A stretch of 64,000 nucleotides of DNA from contig NZ_JAAMOW010000008.1 of the NCBI RefSeq assembly GCF_011067135.1, positions 1-64,000 on the forward strand, given 5' to 3'. Both the position numbers and the translations under genes were made by a program. Every line of letters starts with the position of its first letter. The first letter of the stretch is position 1. The stretch is from Solimonas terrae (GTDB lineage Bacteria; Pseudomonadota; Gammaproteobacteria; Nevskiales; Nevskiaceae). This document shows positions 44,935 to 53,702 of this stretch, piece by piece. The notes beneath the pieces are model-generated. The model made no database searches. It was not told the DNA's origin and was given only the letters and a program-made list of their open reading frames with translations.

Positions 44935-47900
44935 TCAGACGTGGCGCTGCCAGGCGCGCATCATGGACAGCAGTTTGTCGATGTCGATCGGCTTCGTCAG
45001 GTAGTCGTTGGCGCCGGCCTCCAGGCACTTCTCGCGATCGCCCTTCATCGCCTTGGCAGTGACCGCGATCACCGGCAGTTCGCGCCATTGCGGGCGCTTG
45101 CGGATTTCCCGCGTCGCCTCATGGCCGTCCATGCCCGGCATCATCACGTCCATCAGCACCCAGTCGACATCGCTGTGCTGTTCGAGCTGCGCCAGCGCTT
45201 TCTGGCCATCCTGCGCGACCAGCACCTTCAGGCCATGACCGCGCAACGTCTTCGACAGCGCGAACACGTTGCGCATGTCGTCGTCCACCACCAGCACCGT
45301 CCGTCCGGCCAGGTCGGACGGTTGCTGCGCGGTCGGCGTCGGACTGGAGGGCTTGCGAACGGCGTGCAGGAACAGCGAGACCTCGTCGAGCAGGCGGCCC
45401 GGCGATTGCGCGCCCTTGATCACGATGCTGTCGGTGTATTCGCGCAGGCGCAGGTCTTCTTCCCGGCTCAGCTCGCGCGCCGAATAGATCACGACCGGCG
45501 GCACCGGCCCGCGCCGCGCGAGCTGTTCGAGGAATTCGAGGCCGTTGGCATCGGGCAGGCTCAGGTCGAGGACGATGCAGTCGAAGCGGCGCTCCTGGCT
45601 CAGCTGCAGGCCGCGCGCGGCGGTGTCGGCTTCGACCAGATCGATCGCCTGACCGGCGAGCAGGCGGCCGATCGCATGCCGTGCGCCCGGGTCGTCCTCG
45701 ACCACCAGCACGCGGCGGCGCTCGCCGTCGCCGACCTGCAGCACGCGCTGGAATGCGACGTCCAGCGACTCGCGCGTCGCCGGCTTGGTCAGGAAGCCGA
45801 CCGCGCCCATCGCCAGGCCACGCGAGGCTTCGTCGTTGGCGGTGACGAAATGCACGGGGATGTGGCGGGTGGCGATGTCGCCCTTGAGCTGCTCCATGAC
45901 CGACCAGCCGCTCATCACCGGCAGATCGACGTCGAGCAGGATGCCGCTCGGCCGATAGCGGCGCGCCAGTTCGAGACCGCTTTCGCCATCGGTCGCGACC
46001 AGCGCGCGATAGCCCTTGCGACGCGTCATCTCGGCGAGCACGCGGGCGAACGCGCCGTCGTCCTCGATCACGAGGATGCAGATGTCGCCCGGCTGCAGCT
46101 GCTCGCGGTCGTCGGGAATCTGCGGGCCGCGGCGCGCGGCCGGCGGCGCGACGACAGGCACCGCCGCGGCTGGCGGCGCGGCGACCGTGGCGGTCGGCGT
46201 CAGCGCCGCGGCCGGTGCGGTCGCGGCGACGGCGATCGTCGCTTCACCGGCGGTGGCCTTGCCGGCAAAGGCGCGACCGTCTTCCGGCAGCAGCAACGTG
46301 AACCGCGAACCGCTGCCGGGCGTGCTCTGCACGACGATGTCTCCCCCCAGCATCTGCGCCAGCGCACGGCTGATCGACAGGCCGAGGCCAGTGCCGCCGT
46401 AGCGCCGGCTGGTCGTGCCATCACCCTGTTCGAACGGCTGGAACAGTCGCGCCAGCTTTTCGGGGCCGATGCCGATGCCGGTGTCGCTGACGCTCAGCGC
46501 CAGCGTCCGTTCGCGCGGCAGCTCGCCGGGCGTCGGCAAGTCGTCGCCCGGCCGGCCGATCGACAGCCTGACCGAGCCGGCGTGCGTGAACTTCAGGGCG
46601 TTGCCGATCAGGTTGGTCAGGATCTGGTTCAGCTTGGTGCCGTCGGACTGAATCCGTGCCGGCAATCCCGGCTCGATGTCGATCGAGAATTCGAGGCCGC
46701 GATCGCGTGCGACGCGACGGAAGCTGCGATCGGCGTTGCCGCCGATGCTGTCGAGCGCGACCTCTTCCCAGTCGACGTCCATGCGCCCGGCTTCGATCTT
46801 CGACAGGTCGAGGATGTCGTTGATCAGGCCGAGCAGATTCTGGCCGCTGTCATGGACGATCTGGGCCGATTCGACCTGTTCGGCGGTGAGGTTGCCGCTG
46901 CCGTTGTCGGCCAGATCCTTGGCGAGGATCAACAGGCTGTTGAGCGGCGTGCGCAGCTCATGCGACATGTTGGCGAGGAATTCCGATTTGTAGCGACTCG
47001 CCTGTTCGAGGTCTCGGTTCTTGCTTTCGAGTTCCTGCTGGAACGCGAGCAGGCGATCGTTGAATTCGTTGAGCGCGCGGCTCTTGTCGCCGAGCGTCTC
47101 GTTGGCATTGCGCAATTCCTCGGTCTGCACGCGCAGCTCCTCCTCGGAGGCCTGCAGACGTCGCCCCTGTTCTTCGAGTGCGCTGTTCTTCGTACCGAGC
47201 GCTTCGTTGGCCGTGCGCAGTTGCTCCTGCTGCACGCGCAGTGCTTCTTCCGAGGCTTGCAGCTCTTCGGCCTGCGCGCGGGTTTCCTCGAGCAGGCCGC
47301 GCGTGCGGATCGCGCTGCTGAGCGCCTCCATGGCCAGCCCGGTCAGGCGCGTCGCTTCTTCGAGCAGTTCCTCGCCAGCGGCGCCGAGTGGCGCGAAGCT
47401 GGCGAGCTCCAGCACGCCGACGACGCGTTCGATGCCGCGCAGCGGCCACAGACGCACGCTGCTCGGCGTGGCCGCGCCCAGACCGGAGGCGATGCGCAGA
47501 TAGTCGGCCGGTACCGGGTCGAGCGTGATCGGTTTGCCGCTGCGCAGGCATTCCGCCGCCAGTCCTTCGCGCAGCGTGCGAGCCTGGTCGCGACGCTCCT
47601 TGTAGCCGTAGCTGCCGACCGGGCTGAGCGCCAGCTCCTCGTCCAGCGCCCGGAACAGCACGCCGTAGCCGGCACCGGTCAACGGGCACAGATAGGCGAG
47701 GATCGCGTTGCCGAAACTCTCGTAGTCGCGTTGCTGCGACAACTCGCTGCTGAGCGCGGCGAGATGACGTTTCAACCACTCGCGCTTCTGTACTTCCTGC
47801 GAGGCGTGGCGAAAGGCTTCGATCGCCCGGGCGATCGCGCCGACCTCGTCGCCGCGCTCGGTGTGCGGCACTTCGATGCGCAGGTCGCCTGCCGTGAGCC

Positions 47901-48615
47901 GCGCGACGAGCTCGGTGAGATGGCGCATCGGTGTTGCCAGCGAACGCTGCACGACCGCCAGTGCCAGCGCGCAGAACAGCAGTCCCGCGAGCAGTGACGC
48001 GATCGCCAGCAGGCGGATGTTGTCGAGCTGCCGGCTGAGCAGCTGATTGCGGATCGTCAGCAGGGCCTGTTCGGCGTCGGCGGACTGCTTGATCTGGGTC
48101 TGGATCGCATCGGTGAGCTGTTTGCCGCGACCGGTTGCCACCAGCGCGGTCGCGTCCTTGTCGTCCCTGTTGCCGATTTCGCTGATTTCGACGGTCGCGA
48201 TTTCCTCGCGCCACTGGGCCATCATGCCGACAATGCGATGCAGGCGTGCCTGCTGTTCGGCATTGTCGGTGGTCATCTCCAGCAGCTCGCCGATCGTGGT
48301 GTCGAAATGCCGCACGGCCGCCTTGTACGGCGGCAGGAATTCGTCGCGTCGGGTGGCGACGAAACCCCGCAGATTGCTTTCCTGCTTGAGCACCTGCAGC
48401 TGCAGCTCGTCGGTCAGCGACAGGACTTCCGTCGTGTGGTCGGTCCAGCGCCGTGCTTCGCGCACCTGCTGCTGGTTGATCAGGAACGCGCCGGCGGTCA
48501 GCACGAACAGGCCCATGGTGATGCTCAAGGCCCACAGCGTCTTGGCGCGCAGGCTGCTGTCGGTCAACAACCTGCGCGAAATACCCAGTCTGTCCGCCGC
48601 TGAAGGCTTGCTCAT
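44935..48615 (-). CDS. CHASE3-GAF hybrid histidine kinase with three receiver domains
   Basis: This 1226-residue inner-membrane kinase has TM1 at ~28-48, a periplasmic CHASE3 domain (~50-190) and TM2 at ~198-220. Then come HAMP, a GAF domain (~285-430), a coiled coil of near-repeated units (~435-545, ASEEALRVQQEQL / ASEEELRVQTEEL), HisKA with His552 (NMSHELRTPLN) and an ATPase domain (SDTGIGIG, GTGLGLSISRALA). An Ala/Pro-rich linker and receivers from ~842, ~970 and ~1103 follow. The first (LLDVDLPVMSG), second (VLDLSLPDANG) and third (LMDVMMPGMDG) each have the phosphoacceptor Asp. It probably drives the REC-GGDEF protein. Confidence 0.9.
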   Translation of the reverse strand: MSKPSAADRLGISRRLLTDSSLRAKTLWALSITMGLFVLTAGAFLINQQQVREARRWTDHTTEVLSLTDELQLQVLKQESNLRGFVATRRDEFLPPYKAAVRHFDTTIGELLEMTTDNAEQQARLHRIVGMMAQWREEIATVEISEIGNRDDKDATALVATGRGKQLTDAIQTQIKQSADAEQALLTIRNQLLSRQLDNIRLLAIASLLAGLLFCALALAVVQRSLATPMRHLTELVARLTAGDLRIEVPHTERGDEVGAIARAIEAFRHASQEVQKREWLKRHLAALSSELSQQRDYESFGNAILAYLCPLTGAGYGVLFRALDEELALSPVGSYGYKERRDQARTLREGLAAECLRSGKPITLDPVPADYLRIASGLGAATPSSVRLWPLRGIERVVGVLELASFAPLGAAGEELLEEATRLTGLAMEALSSAIRTRGLLEETRAQAEELQASEEALRVQQEQLRTANEALGTKNSALEEQGRRLQASEEELRVQTEELRNANETLGDKSRALNEFNDRLLAFQQELESKNRDLEQASRYKSEFLANMSHELRTPLNSLLILAKDLADNGSGNLTAEQVESAQIVHDSGQNLLGLINDILDLSKIEAGRMDVDWEEVALDSIGGNADRSFRRVARDRGLEFSIDIEPGLPARIQSDGTKLNQILTNLIGNALKFTHAGSVRLSIGRPGDDLPTPGELPRERTLALSVSDTGIGIGPEKLARLFQPFEQGDGTTSRRYGGTGLGLSISRALAQMLGGDIVVQSTPGSGSRFTLLLPEDGRAFAGKATAGEATIAVAATAPAAALTPTATVAAPPAAAVPVVAPPAARRGPQIPDDREQLQPGDICILVIEDDGAFARVLAEMTRRKGYRALVATDGESGLELARRYRPSGILLDVDLPVMSGWSVMEQLKGDIATRHIPVHFVTANDEASRGLAMGAVGFLTKPATRESLDVAFQRVLQVGDGERRRVLVVEDDPGARHAIGRLLAGQAIDLVEADTAARGLQLSQERRFDCIVLDLSLPDANGLEFLEQLARRGPVPPVVIYSARELSREEDLRLREYTDSIVIKGAQSPGRLLDEVSLFLHAVRKPSSPTPTAQQPSDLAGRTVLVVDDDMRNVFALSKTLRGHGLKVLVAQDGQKALAQLEQHSDVDWVLMDVMMPGMDGHEATREIRKRPQWRELPVIAVTAKAMKGDREKCLEAGANDYLTKPIDIDKLLSMMRAWQRHV

Positions 48616-48636
48616 GGGTGATCCGGAATATCGGGT

Positions 48637-50268
48637 TCAGGTGATGACGTCCGGCGCACGCCGGCCCGTCAGTTCGGCAATGCGGGCGAGGCGGTCGATC
48701 GCCGCGGCCAGCGGCGCGACGGCGTCCGAGGTCTTCCAGTGCAGGCTGCCGGCTTCGTGCGCGTAGCGCTCCAGGTAGACGCGCAGGGTCGCGCCCTTGG
48801 TGCCGGTGCCGGACAGGCGCAGGACGACGCGGGCATCGTCGCCGCAGACGATACGCAGGCCCTGACCGCTGGCGATGCTGCCGTCGGTCTTGTCGCGATA
48901 GCTGAAGTCGTCGGCAAGACTGACCGTCCAGTCGGCGAAGTGCTTGCCGGCGAGGCTGGCCATCTCGCCGGCAGCGGCCTGCATGACGGCTTCGGCCTGG
49001 CTCGCCGTCAGCTCTTCGTAGTCGTGGCGCGCGAAGTAATGGCGCCCGTACCGGCTCCAGTGTGCGTCGGCGATTTCGCGCACCGACTTGCCGCTGGCGG
49101 CCATCACGTTGGCCCAGGCCAGCACCGCCCAGAGGCCGTCCTTCTCGCGCGCATGCGCGGAGCTGGTGCCGAAACTTTCTTCGCCGCAGATCGTGGCTTC
49201 ACCGGCATCGAGCAGGTTGCAGAAGAACTTCCAGCCGGTCGGGGTTTCGAACAGCGGCACCTTCAGGCCCTTGGCGACCTGGTCGGCGGCGCGACAGGTC
49301 GGCATCGAGCGGGCAATGCCCTTGACGCCATCGCGATAGCCCGGCAGCAGATGCAGATTGGCAGCCAGCATCGCCAGCGAATCGCCGGGCGAGATGAACA
49401 GGCCGCGGCCGAGGATCATGTTGCGATCGCCATCGCCGTCGCTGGCGGCGATCAGGTCCGGGGCATCTTCTTCGAACGCGAGTTCGGCAAGATGTCTGGC
49501 GTGAATCAGGTTGGGGTCCGGATGGCCGCCGCCGAAATCCTCCAGCGGCACGGCATTCATGACGCTGCCGTTGGCGGCGCCGAGCATGTCGACGAAGATG
49601 CGCTGCGCGTACGGGCCGGTCACGGCGTGCATGGCGTCGAACCGCAGCCGCGCGCCGCGCTTGAGCCAGTCGCGCAAACGGTCGAAGTCGAACAGTTGCT
49701 GCATCAGCTGCGCGTAGTCGTCGACGCAATCGATGATCTCGACAGTGCTGTCGCCCAGCATCTGTTCGCCGCGCCGGTCGATGTCGATCGCGGCGCCCTC
49801 GAGCACGCGATAGCGCTGGATGGTCTTGCTGTGTTCGTAGAGTCGCGAGGTCAGGCTTTCGCTGGCCTGTCCGCCGCCGGCGACATTGAACTTGATGCCG
49901 AAGTCGCCGTCCGGACCGGCCGGGTTGTGGCTCGCGGTCAGCAGCAGGCCGCCGGCGGCCTTGCGGATGCGGATCAGATTCGAGGCGGCGGGAGTCGACA
50001 GCAGGCCGCCCTGGCCGATGATGATGCGGGCGACGCCGTTGGCCGCCGCCAGCGACGCGGCGGTCTGGATCGCGTCGCGGTTGTGATAGCGGCCGTCGCC
50101 CCCAATGACCAGGGTGCTGCCCTTGAGTTCGGGCACGCAGTCGAAGATCGACTGCAGATAGTTCTCGAGGTAGTGCGGCTGCTGGAACACCGCCACTTTC
50201 TTGCGCAGGCCGGCCGTGCCGGACTTCTGGTCGTGATAGGGCTTGGTGGGCAGCTCGCGGACTGGCAT
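48637..50268 (-). CDS. pgm: Phosphoglucomutase (alpha-D-glucose phosphate-specific)
   Basis: This 543-residue enzyme has active-site phosphoserine loop LLTASHNPAGPDGDFG, metal loop AASDGDGDRNMILG, sugar-recognition loop CGEESFGTSS and phosphate-binding RLSGTGTKGATLR. Together these identify the PGM1-like branch rather than PMM/PGM AlgC. It interconverts glucose 1-phosphate and glucose 6-phosphate for glycogen and UDP-glucose synthesis. Length is near the E. coli enzyme (546). It is 21 bp upstream of the hybrid kinase gene on the same strand, so co-transcription is possible. Confidence 0.95.
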   Translation of the reverse strand: MPVRELPTKPYHDQKSGTAGLRKKVAVFQQPHYLENYLQSIFDCVPELKGSTLVIGGDGRYHNRDAIQTAASLAAANGVARIIIGQGGLLSTPAASNLIRIRKAAGGLLLTASHNPAGPDGDFGIKFNVAGGGQASESLTSRLYEHSKTIQRYRVLEGAAIDIDRRGEQMLGDSTVEIIDCVDDYAQLMQQLFDFDRLRDWLKRGARLRFDAMHAVTGPYAQRIFVDMLGAANGSVMNAVPLEDFGGGHPDPNLIHARHLAELAFEEDAPDLIAASDGDGDRNMILGRGLFISPGDSLAMLAANLHLLPGYRDGVKGIARSMPTCRAADQVAKGLKVPLFETPTGWKFFCNLLDAGEATICGEESFGTSSAHAREKDGLWAVLAWANVMAASGKSVREIADAHWSRYGRHYFARHDYEELTASQAEAVMQAAAGEMASLAGKHFADWTVSLADDFSYRDKTDGSIASGQGLRIVCGDDARVVLRLSGTGTKGATLRVYLERYAHEAGSLHWKTSDAVAPLAAAIDRLARIAELTGRRAPDVIT

Positions 50269-50321
50269 CGTTATTGTTTCCGTCTTTGGTGGGAAGTCGA
50301 TCGGTATCTTATAGTCGCGCC

Positions 50322-50810
50322 ATGCAGGCTACTACGCATCTTTGTCCATGCTGCGGCAAACCGCGCAGCATTGCGCATCTGCTCGAACTCTACGAGCGGA
50401 ACTACCGCATGCTGCTGCGCTTGCTGCCGGAACTTGATGGGCACGCGACCCGGCAGCGCGCAGTGTCGCGCAGCGAGCATGACTGTCCGCTGCATCTGGA
50501 AGTCGTCGAGCGTGATCGCTACACGCAGACCCTGCGCCTGACCTACGAATTCACCGACGAGAGCGGCGTACGCCGGCAGCCGGATCTGTGGGTGCGCCTG
50601 TATCGCGATGCCGCGGTCGCCGAAGCGCTGCAATGCAGCCAGCGGCCGCCGTGGCAGGCCGAAGACGACGCCGATCCCGCCGCGCACGCCTTTCTGTCGG
50701 CCCAATGGCGGCGCAACCTGCTGTTGAACAAGTGGCTCGATTATCTGCTCGAACGCGGCCACGCCTTCGATCCGCAGCCGCTGCCGGCCGTCGAGACGGT
50801 TCCGGTCTGA
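50322..50810 (+). CDS. DUF1249 family protein
   Basis: This 162-residue protein starts with a zinc-knuckle-like CPCCGKPRSI and continues with HLLELYERNYRMLLRLLPEL and WRRNLLLNKWLDYLLERGH, the hallmark blocks of DUF1249 (YqiB in E. coli). In E. coli yqiB lies with nudF and cpdA; function is unknown. ATG 50322 is chosen because upstream in-frame codons precede the conserved N-terminus. It diverges from pgm and converges on sixA with 28 bp between stops. Confidence 0.85.
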   Translation: MQATTHLCPCCGKPRSIAHLLELYERNYRMLLRLLPELDGHATRQRAVSRSEHDCPLHLEVVERDRYTQTLRLTYEFTDESGVRRQPDLWVRLYRDAAVAEALQCSQRPPWQAEDDADPAAHAFLSAQWRRNLLLNKWLDYLLERGHAFDPQPLPAVETVPV

Positions 50811-50838
50811 GCACGGCAGGGCTGCATCCGGCCGTTGA

Positions 50839-51339
50839 TCAGGCGTCGCGCAGTTCTTTCGGAAACTGGTAACGCAGCAGTTCGCCGCCGCCTTCGGCGA
50901 CGTCTTCCCAGCGCTTGTCCGGCAGTTCCAGGTGCACGACTGCGCAGGTCGGCAGGCCGTCGAACGGGCAGTGGGCGAGGGCGCCGGCCAGTTCGCTCAG
51001 ACCCGGGTTGTGGCCGAACAGCATGATGTGCGGCGTCTCGTCGTCGAAGCCGCGCAGCAGACGCAGCAAGGTGCTCAGCGACGCTTCGTAGATTCTTGCC
51101 TGGATCAGCAGATGGTCGTGGGCAATACCCATTGCATCGGCAAAAACTCGTGCCGTGGTGATTGCCCGCAGTGCCGGGCTGGTGACGATGCGATCCGGCA
51201 CGCCGATCGCCCGCCGCGTCCACATCGCCATGCGCGCGGCGTCGCGGCGGCCGCGCTCGTTGAGCGGGCGTTCGAAGTCGCTGAGGTCCGGACTGTCCCA
51301 GGACGACTTGGCATGGCGGACGATCGTCAGGTGGCGCAT
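50839..51339 (-). CDS. sixA: Phosphohistidine phosphatase SixA
   Basis: This 166-residue minimal histidine phosphatase has the catalytic RHG-type motif at the N-terminus (TIVRHAKSSW), the RPLNERG segment, and the second histidine in IMLFGHNPGLSEL. SixA dephosphorylates phosphohistidine on HPt domains or the nitrogen PTS protein NPr. Length is slightly longer than E. coli SixA (161). It is 29 bp downstream of rsmJ on the same strand. Confidence 0.88.
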   Translation of the reverse strand: MRHLTIVRHAKSSWDSPDLSDFERPLNERGRRDAARMAMWTRRAIGVPDRIVTSPALRAITTARVFADAMGIAHDHLLIQARIYEASLSTLLRLLRGFDDETPHIMLFGHNPGLSELAGALAHCPFDGLPTCAVVHLELPDKRWEDVAEGGGELLRYQFPKELRDA

Positions 51340-51368
51340 GAGCCTGCTCTTGGGGGGATGTGTCGAGT

Positions 51369-52073
51369 CTACGTCGTCGTCGGCGTGATCGGCAGGTAGA
51401 CGTCGTAGCGCGCCTGCTTGCCCTTGAGCTGGAACGCCGGTTCGCGACCGCCAAGGAACGGCGCGTGGCTGGGACGTTTGACGACGACGCGGCGGACCGC
51501 AACCGCAAGTGCCGGCGCCAGCAGGGTGTCGGCGTCCGGATCGCTGCCGGTCAGCTCGCGCAGGACCTGCATTTCCTTCTGCGGCAGTGCGTGCTTGTCG
51601 CGGTGTGGATACATCGGATCGAGATGCACGACATCCCAGCGCAGCGTGCCGTCCATCAAGGCGACGGCGTCGCCGGCGTGCACCTGCACGCGCCGCGCTG
51701 CCGCCTGCGTGAGCGGATCGAGCAGCGCGCGTGCGTGCGCATCGGCGAGCAGGGCGGCGAACAGTGGCTGGCGCTCGACCATCGTCAGGCGTGCACCCAG
51801 CGCGGCCAGCACGAAGCCGTCGCGGCCAAGGCCGGCGGTGGCATCGAGCACCGTCAGGTCCTTGTGCTTGTGCAGGCCGATCGCGCGCGCCAGCAGCTGC
51901 TGCTTGCCGGCGGCGACGCGGCGGCGGATCTCGGCGTCGGTCCAGTCGCAGTGGATCGGCTTGAAGCCCGGATGCTGCGGCGCGCGCAGTTCGAGGCCGC
52001 CGGCGCCTTGCGCCAGCACAAACGAAAAACCCCGGGCAGCCTCGCCCGGGGTCCTGTCCTGCGTGTCCGTCAA
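51369..52073 (-). CDS. rsmJ: 16S rRNA (guanine1516-N2)-methyltransferase RsmJ
   Basis: The protein has VLDATAGLGRDGFVLA (SAM site), MVERQPLFAALL, VHLDPMYPHRDK (catalytic DPMYP), and ends VVVKRPSHAPFL...GKQARYDVYLP, the RsmJ order. It methylates N2 of G1516 in 16S rRNA. The start is uncertain. The longest frame begins with TTG at 52073, but a terminator-like hairpin (52025-52051) would then be translated. GTG at 52019, just past its T-run, gives a 216-residue protein that aligns from VLAQGAGGLELR with the region LVLTPEHLELR of E. coli RsmJ. Confidence 0.9.
   Translation of the reverse strand: MTDTQDRTPGEAARGFSFVLAQGAGGLELRAPQHPGFKPIHCDWTDAEIRRRVAAGKQQLLARAIGLHKHKDLTVLDATAGLGRDGFVLAALGARLTMVERQPLFAALLADAHARALLDPLTQAAARRVQVHAGDAVALMDGTLRWDVVHLDPMYPHRDKHALPQKEMQVLRELTGSDPDADTLLAPALAVAVRRVVVKRPSHAPFLGGREPAFQLKGKQARYDVYLPITPTTT
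52025..52051 (-). terminator. Terminator-like hairpin after the SCP2 gene, overlapping the rsmJ 5' end
   Basis: On the minus strand CCCCGGGC, a six-base loop, GCCCGGGG, then TTTTT. It sits 24 bp after the SCP2 gene stop and inside the longest possible rsmJ frame. It probably ends most SCP2 transcripts and limits read-through into rsmJ. Confidence 0.75.
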
Positions 52074-52074
52074 C

Positions 52075-52392
52075 TCAGAGCTTGCTGCCGTCGAAGATGC
52101 TGGCGATGCGCTGCGCGAGCATCAGGTCGCCTTCGACCTGCAGCTTGCCGGTCATGAACGCGGTCATGCCATTGAGTTCGCCCTTCATCAGCGCGACGAG
52201 ATCGTCGTCTTCCATCGTGATCGCGACATCGGCGTTGCCGGCGGTGCCGTCGTTGAGCGTGCAGGTGCCGTCCTTGATCACGGCGTTCATAGGCGTCGAG
52301 CAGTTGAACTGCAGGGTGCAGTCCATGCCGCTGGCTTCGCTGGCGTTGAACGCAGCAGGCAGCTTCTTCAGCAGGTCGGCAGCAGCGGTCAT
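52075..52392 (-). CDS. SCP2 sterol-binding domain protein
   Basis: This 105-residue protein is a stand-alone SCP2 fold: DCTLQFNCSTPMNAVIKDGTC, then VAITMEDDDLVALMKGELN, and AFMTGKLQVEGDLMLAQRI, the core family signature. Such proteins bind lipids or acyl-CoA in the cytoplasm. ATG 52392 is preceded by GGAGAGAG. It shares its strand with rsmJ and sixA downstream, and a strong hairpin follows its stop codon. Confidence 0.88.
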   Translation of the reverse strand: MTAAADLLKKLPAAFNASEASGMDCTLQFNCSTPMNAVIKDGTCTLNDGTAGNADVAITMEDDDLVALMKGELNGMTAFMTGKLQVEGDLMLAQRIASIFDGSKL

Positions 52393-52485
52393 GAATCTCT
52401 CTCCGGAAATGTCAAAAAAGGAGCCGCATCCTAAGCGCTGACCGGACCGCTGTACAAGCTGCAAACGGACGAGCGGAAAGCCGGC

Positions 52486-52764
52486 TTACCGTTGCGCCGA
52501 CGGCGCGGTGGCAAGGCGGTCGATCAGGGTCCGTGCAGCGGCTTCGCTGAGCAGGATGAGCTTGATGCTGCCGGCATAGATCCGGCCGCTCTCGCGCAGC
52601 GCGGCGATGGTCGCGGCATCCTGTCCGGGGTCGAGGACGACGAAATCACGGCCTTCCGTCCAGGTGCTCGCAAGCTGTCTGAACATGCGAAAGCCGCTGC
52701 CTTTCGGCAGCCTCGCTGCGCGATCGATCTCGCGCAGCGTTCGCCACTGCCGGTCAGCGTTCAT
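52486..52764 (-). CDS. Hypothetical protein coupled to thioesterase genes
   Basis: This 92-residue soluble protein starts at ATG 52764, whose first bases overlap the stop of the upstream thioesterase (TAATG). It begins with a helix-turn-helix-like segment (WRTLREIDRAARLPKGSGFRMFRQL), then EGRDFVVLDP, and ends IYAGSIKLILLSEAAARTLIDRLA. The N-terminal half resembles a small DNA-binding or adaptor fold, but I recognise no family. Position suggests co-translation with the two hotdog proteins. Function is unknown. Confidence 0.6.
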   Translation of the reverse strand: MNADRQWRTLREIDRAARLPKGSGFRMFRQLASTWTEGRDFVVLDPGQDAATIAALRESGRIYAGSIKLILLSEAAARTLIDRLATAPSAQR

Positions 52765-53207
52765 TACGACGCCGACAGCAGGAAGTGCGCGCGTGCGACC
52801 GCGATCGGCTGGTCGGCCTCGCGCTGCCAGCAGCGAATCACGGTATGGGCGACGCGGCTGCCGAGCCGCGACACCGTGCAGTCGGCGTGCAGGTCCTCGG
52901 CGCGGCCCGGCAGCAGATAGTCGATCGCGAAATCGATGCTCTTGGGTACGCGGTCTTCGTCGAGCTGCAGCAGCAGTTGCAGCAGGGCGGCGTTTTCCAT
53001 GAATGCCGCGGTCACGCCGCCGTGCCAGGCGCGCCGGCGCGGATTGCCGATCAGGCTGTCGCGAAACGGCAGCCGCAGACACAGCCGGCCGTTGCCGCCT
53101 TCGGCGCGAATGCCGAGAAAGCGCGCATACGGAATCAGCTCGATGAGCGCCTGATAGTCGTGACGTTCGCGCGCAGCACGCCGCGCCTCGCTCCAGTGGC
53201 TGCTCAT
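52764..53207 (-). CDS. PaaI-type hotdog thioesterase (second of a tandem pair)
   Basis: This 147-residue single hotdog domain has RRRAWHGGVTAAFMENAALL, matching the HGG(V)xAxxD-like active-site region of PaaI/YbgC-type thioesterases. The usual Asp is replaced by Glu in this stretch. SIDFAIDYLLPGRAEDL forms the conserved beta strand. It is expected to hydrolyse acyl- or aryl-CoA esters. The start ATG 53207 overlaps the stop of the preceding thioesterase (ATGA), and its stop overlaps the next gene, so all three are coupled. Confidence 0.78.
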   Translation of the reverse strand: MSSHWSEARRAARERHDYQALIELIPYARFLGIRAEGGNGRLCLRLPFRDSLIGNPRRRAWHGGVTAAFMENAALLQLLLQLDEDRVPKSIDFAIDYLLPGRAEDLHADCTVSRLGSRVAHTVIRCWQREADQPIAVARAHFLLSAS

Positions 53208-53656
53208 GCGTCGCCGCCCGTCACGCGGTTCGCGCCGCTGCGCATGAACACCCCCTGGGCGGTGGCGATCGGGGCGGCCTCGTTGTCCTGCCAGACGACG
53301 GCATGCGCGAACGCGATGCTGGGGGTCATGCGCGTGCAGCGGGCGCGACAGAACAACGGGCTGCCGATGAAGGCCGGCCGCAGGTAATCCAGGCGCAGGT
53401 CCAGGGTCGCGATCGCGTCGCGACGGCCGGCATGGGCGATCACCGCCAGCCCGGCGCTGTTGTCGACCAGCACCGAGACGATGCCCGGATTGAAGCGGCC
53501 GCTTTCGACATCGCCCAGCCAGTCCTCGCGCGACGGCAGTTCGAGGGTCGCGCTGTCGGCGGACAGCTGCCTGATCGTCAGCCCGCACTCGGCCATGTGC
53601 GGCGACAGTTCGAGATAGCGCTCGCGCAGTGCGGCAATAAACGTGGAGCTGTCCAT
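53204..53656 (-). CDS. PaaI-type hotdog thioesterase (first of a tandem pair)
   Basis: This 150-residue hotdog domain has ESGRFNPGIVSVLVDNSAGLAVIA, in which NPG replaces the usual HGG and Asp aligns with the catalytic acid. DLRLDYLRPAFIGSPL is the conserved central strand, and VVWQDNEAAPIATAQGVFM ends the fold. With the overlapping partner it may form a heteromeric CoA thioesterase. The two are clearly related but well diverged. It is first in the three-gene unit, diverging from the NUDIX gene. Confidence 0.78.
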   Translation of the reverse strand: MDSSTFIAALRERYLELSPHMAECGLTIRQLSADSATLELPSREDWLGDVESGRFNPGIVSVLVDNSAGLAVIAHAGRRDAIATLDLRLDYLRPAFIGSPLFCRARCTRMTPSIAFAHAVVWQDNEAAPIATAQGVFMRSGANRVTGGDA

Positions 53657-53702
53657 CGACCGATTCTAAAGGTCAACGCATCAGTTTCGTTAAACTGCCC
53701 GC

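Noticed and set aside
44596-47997. Rightward open frame of 1133 codons opposite the hybrid kinase
   Set aside because: It is a shadow of the kinase gene, with biased composition and no motif.
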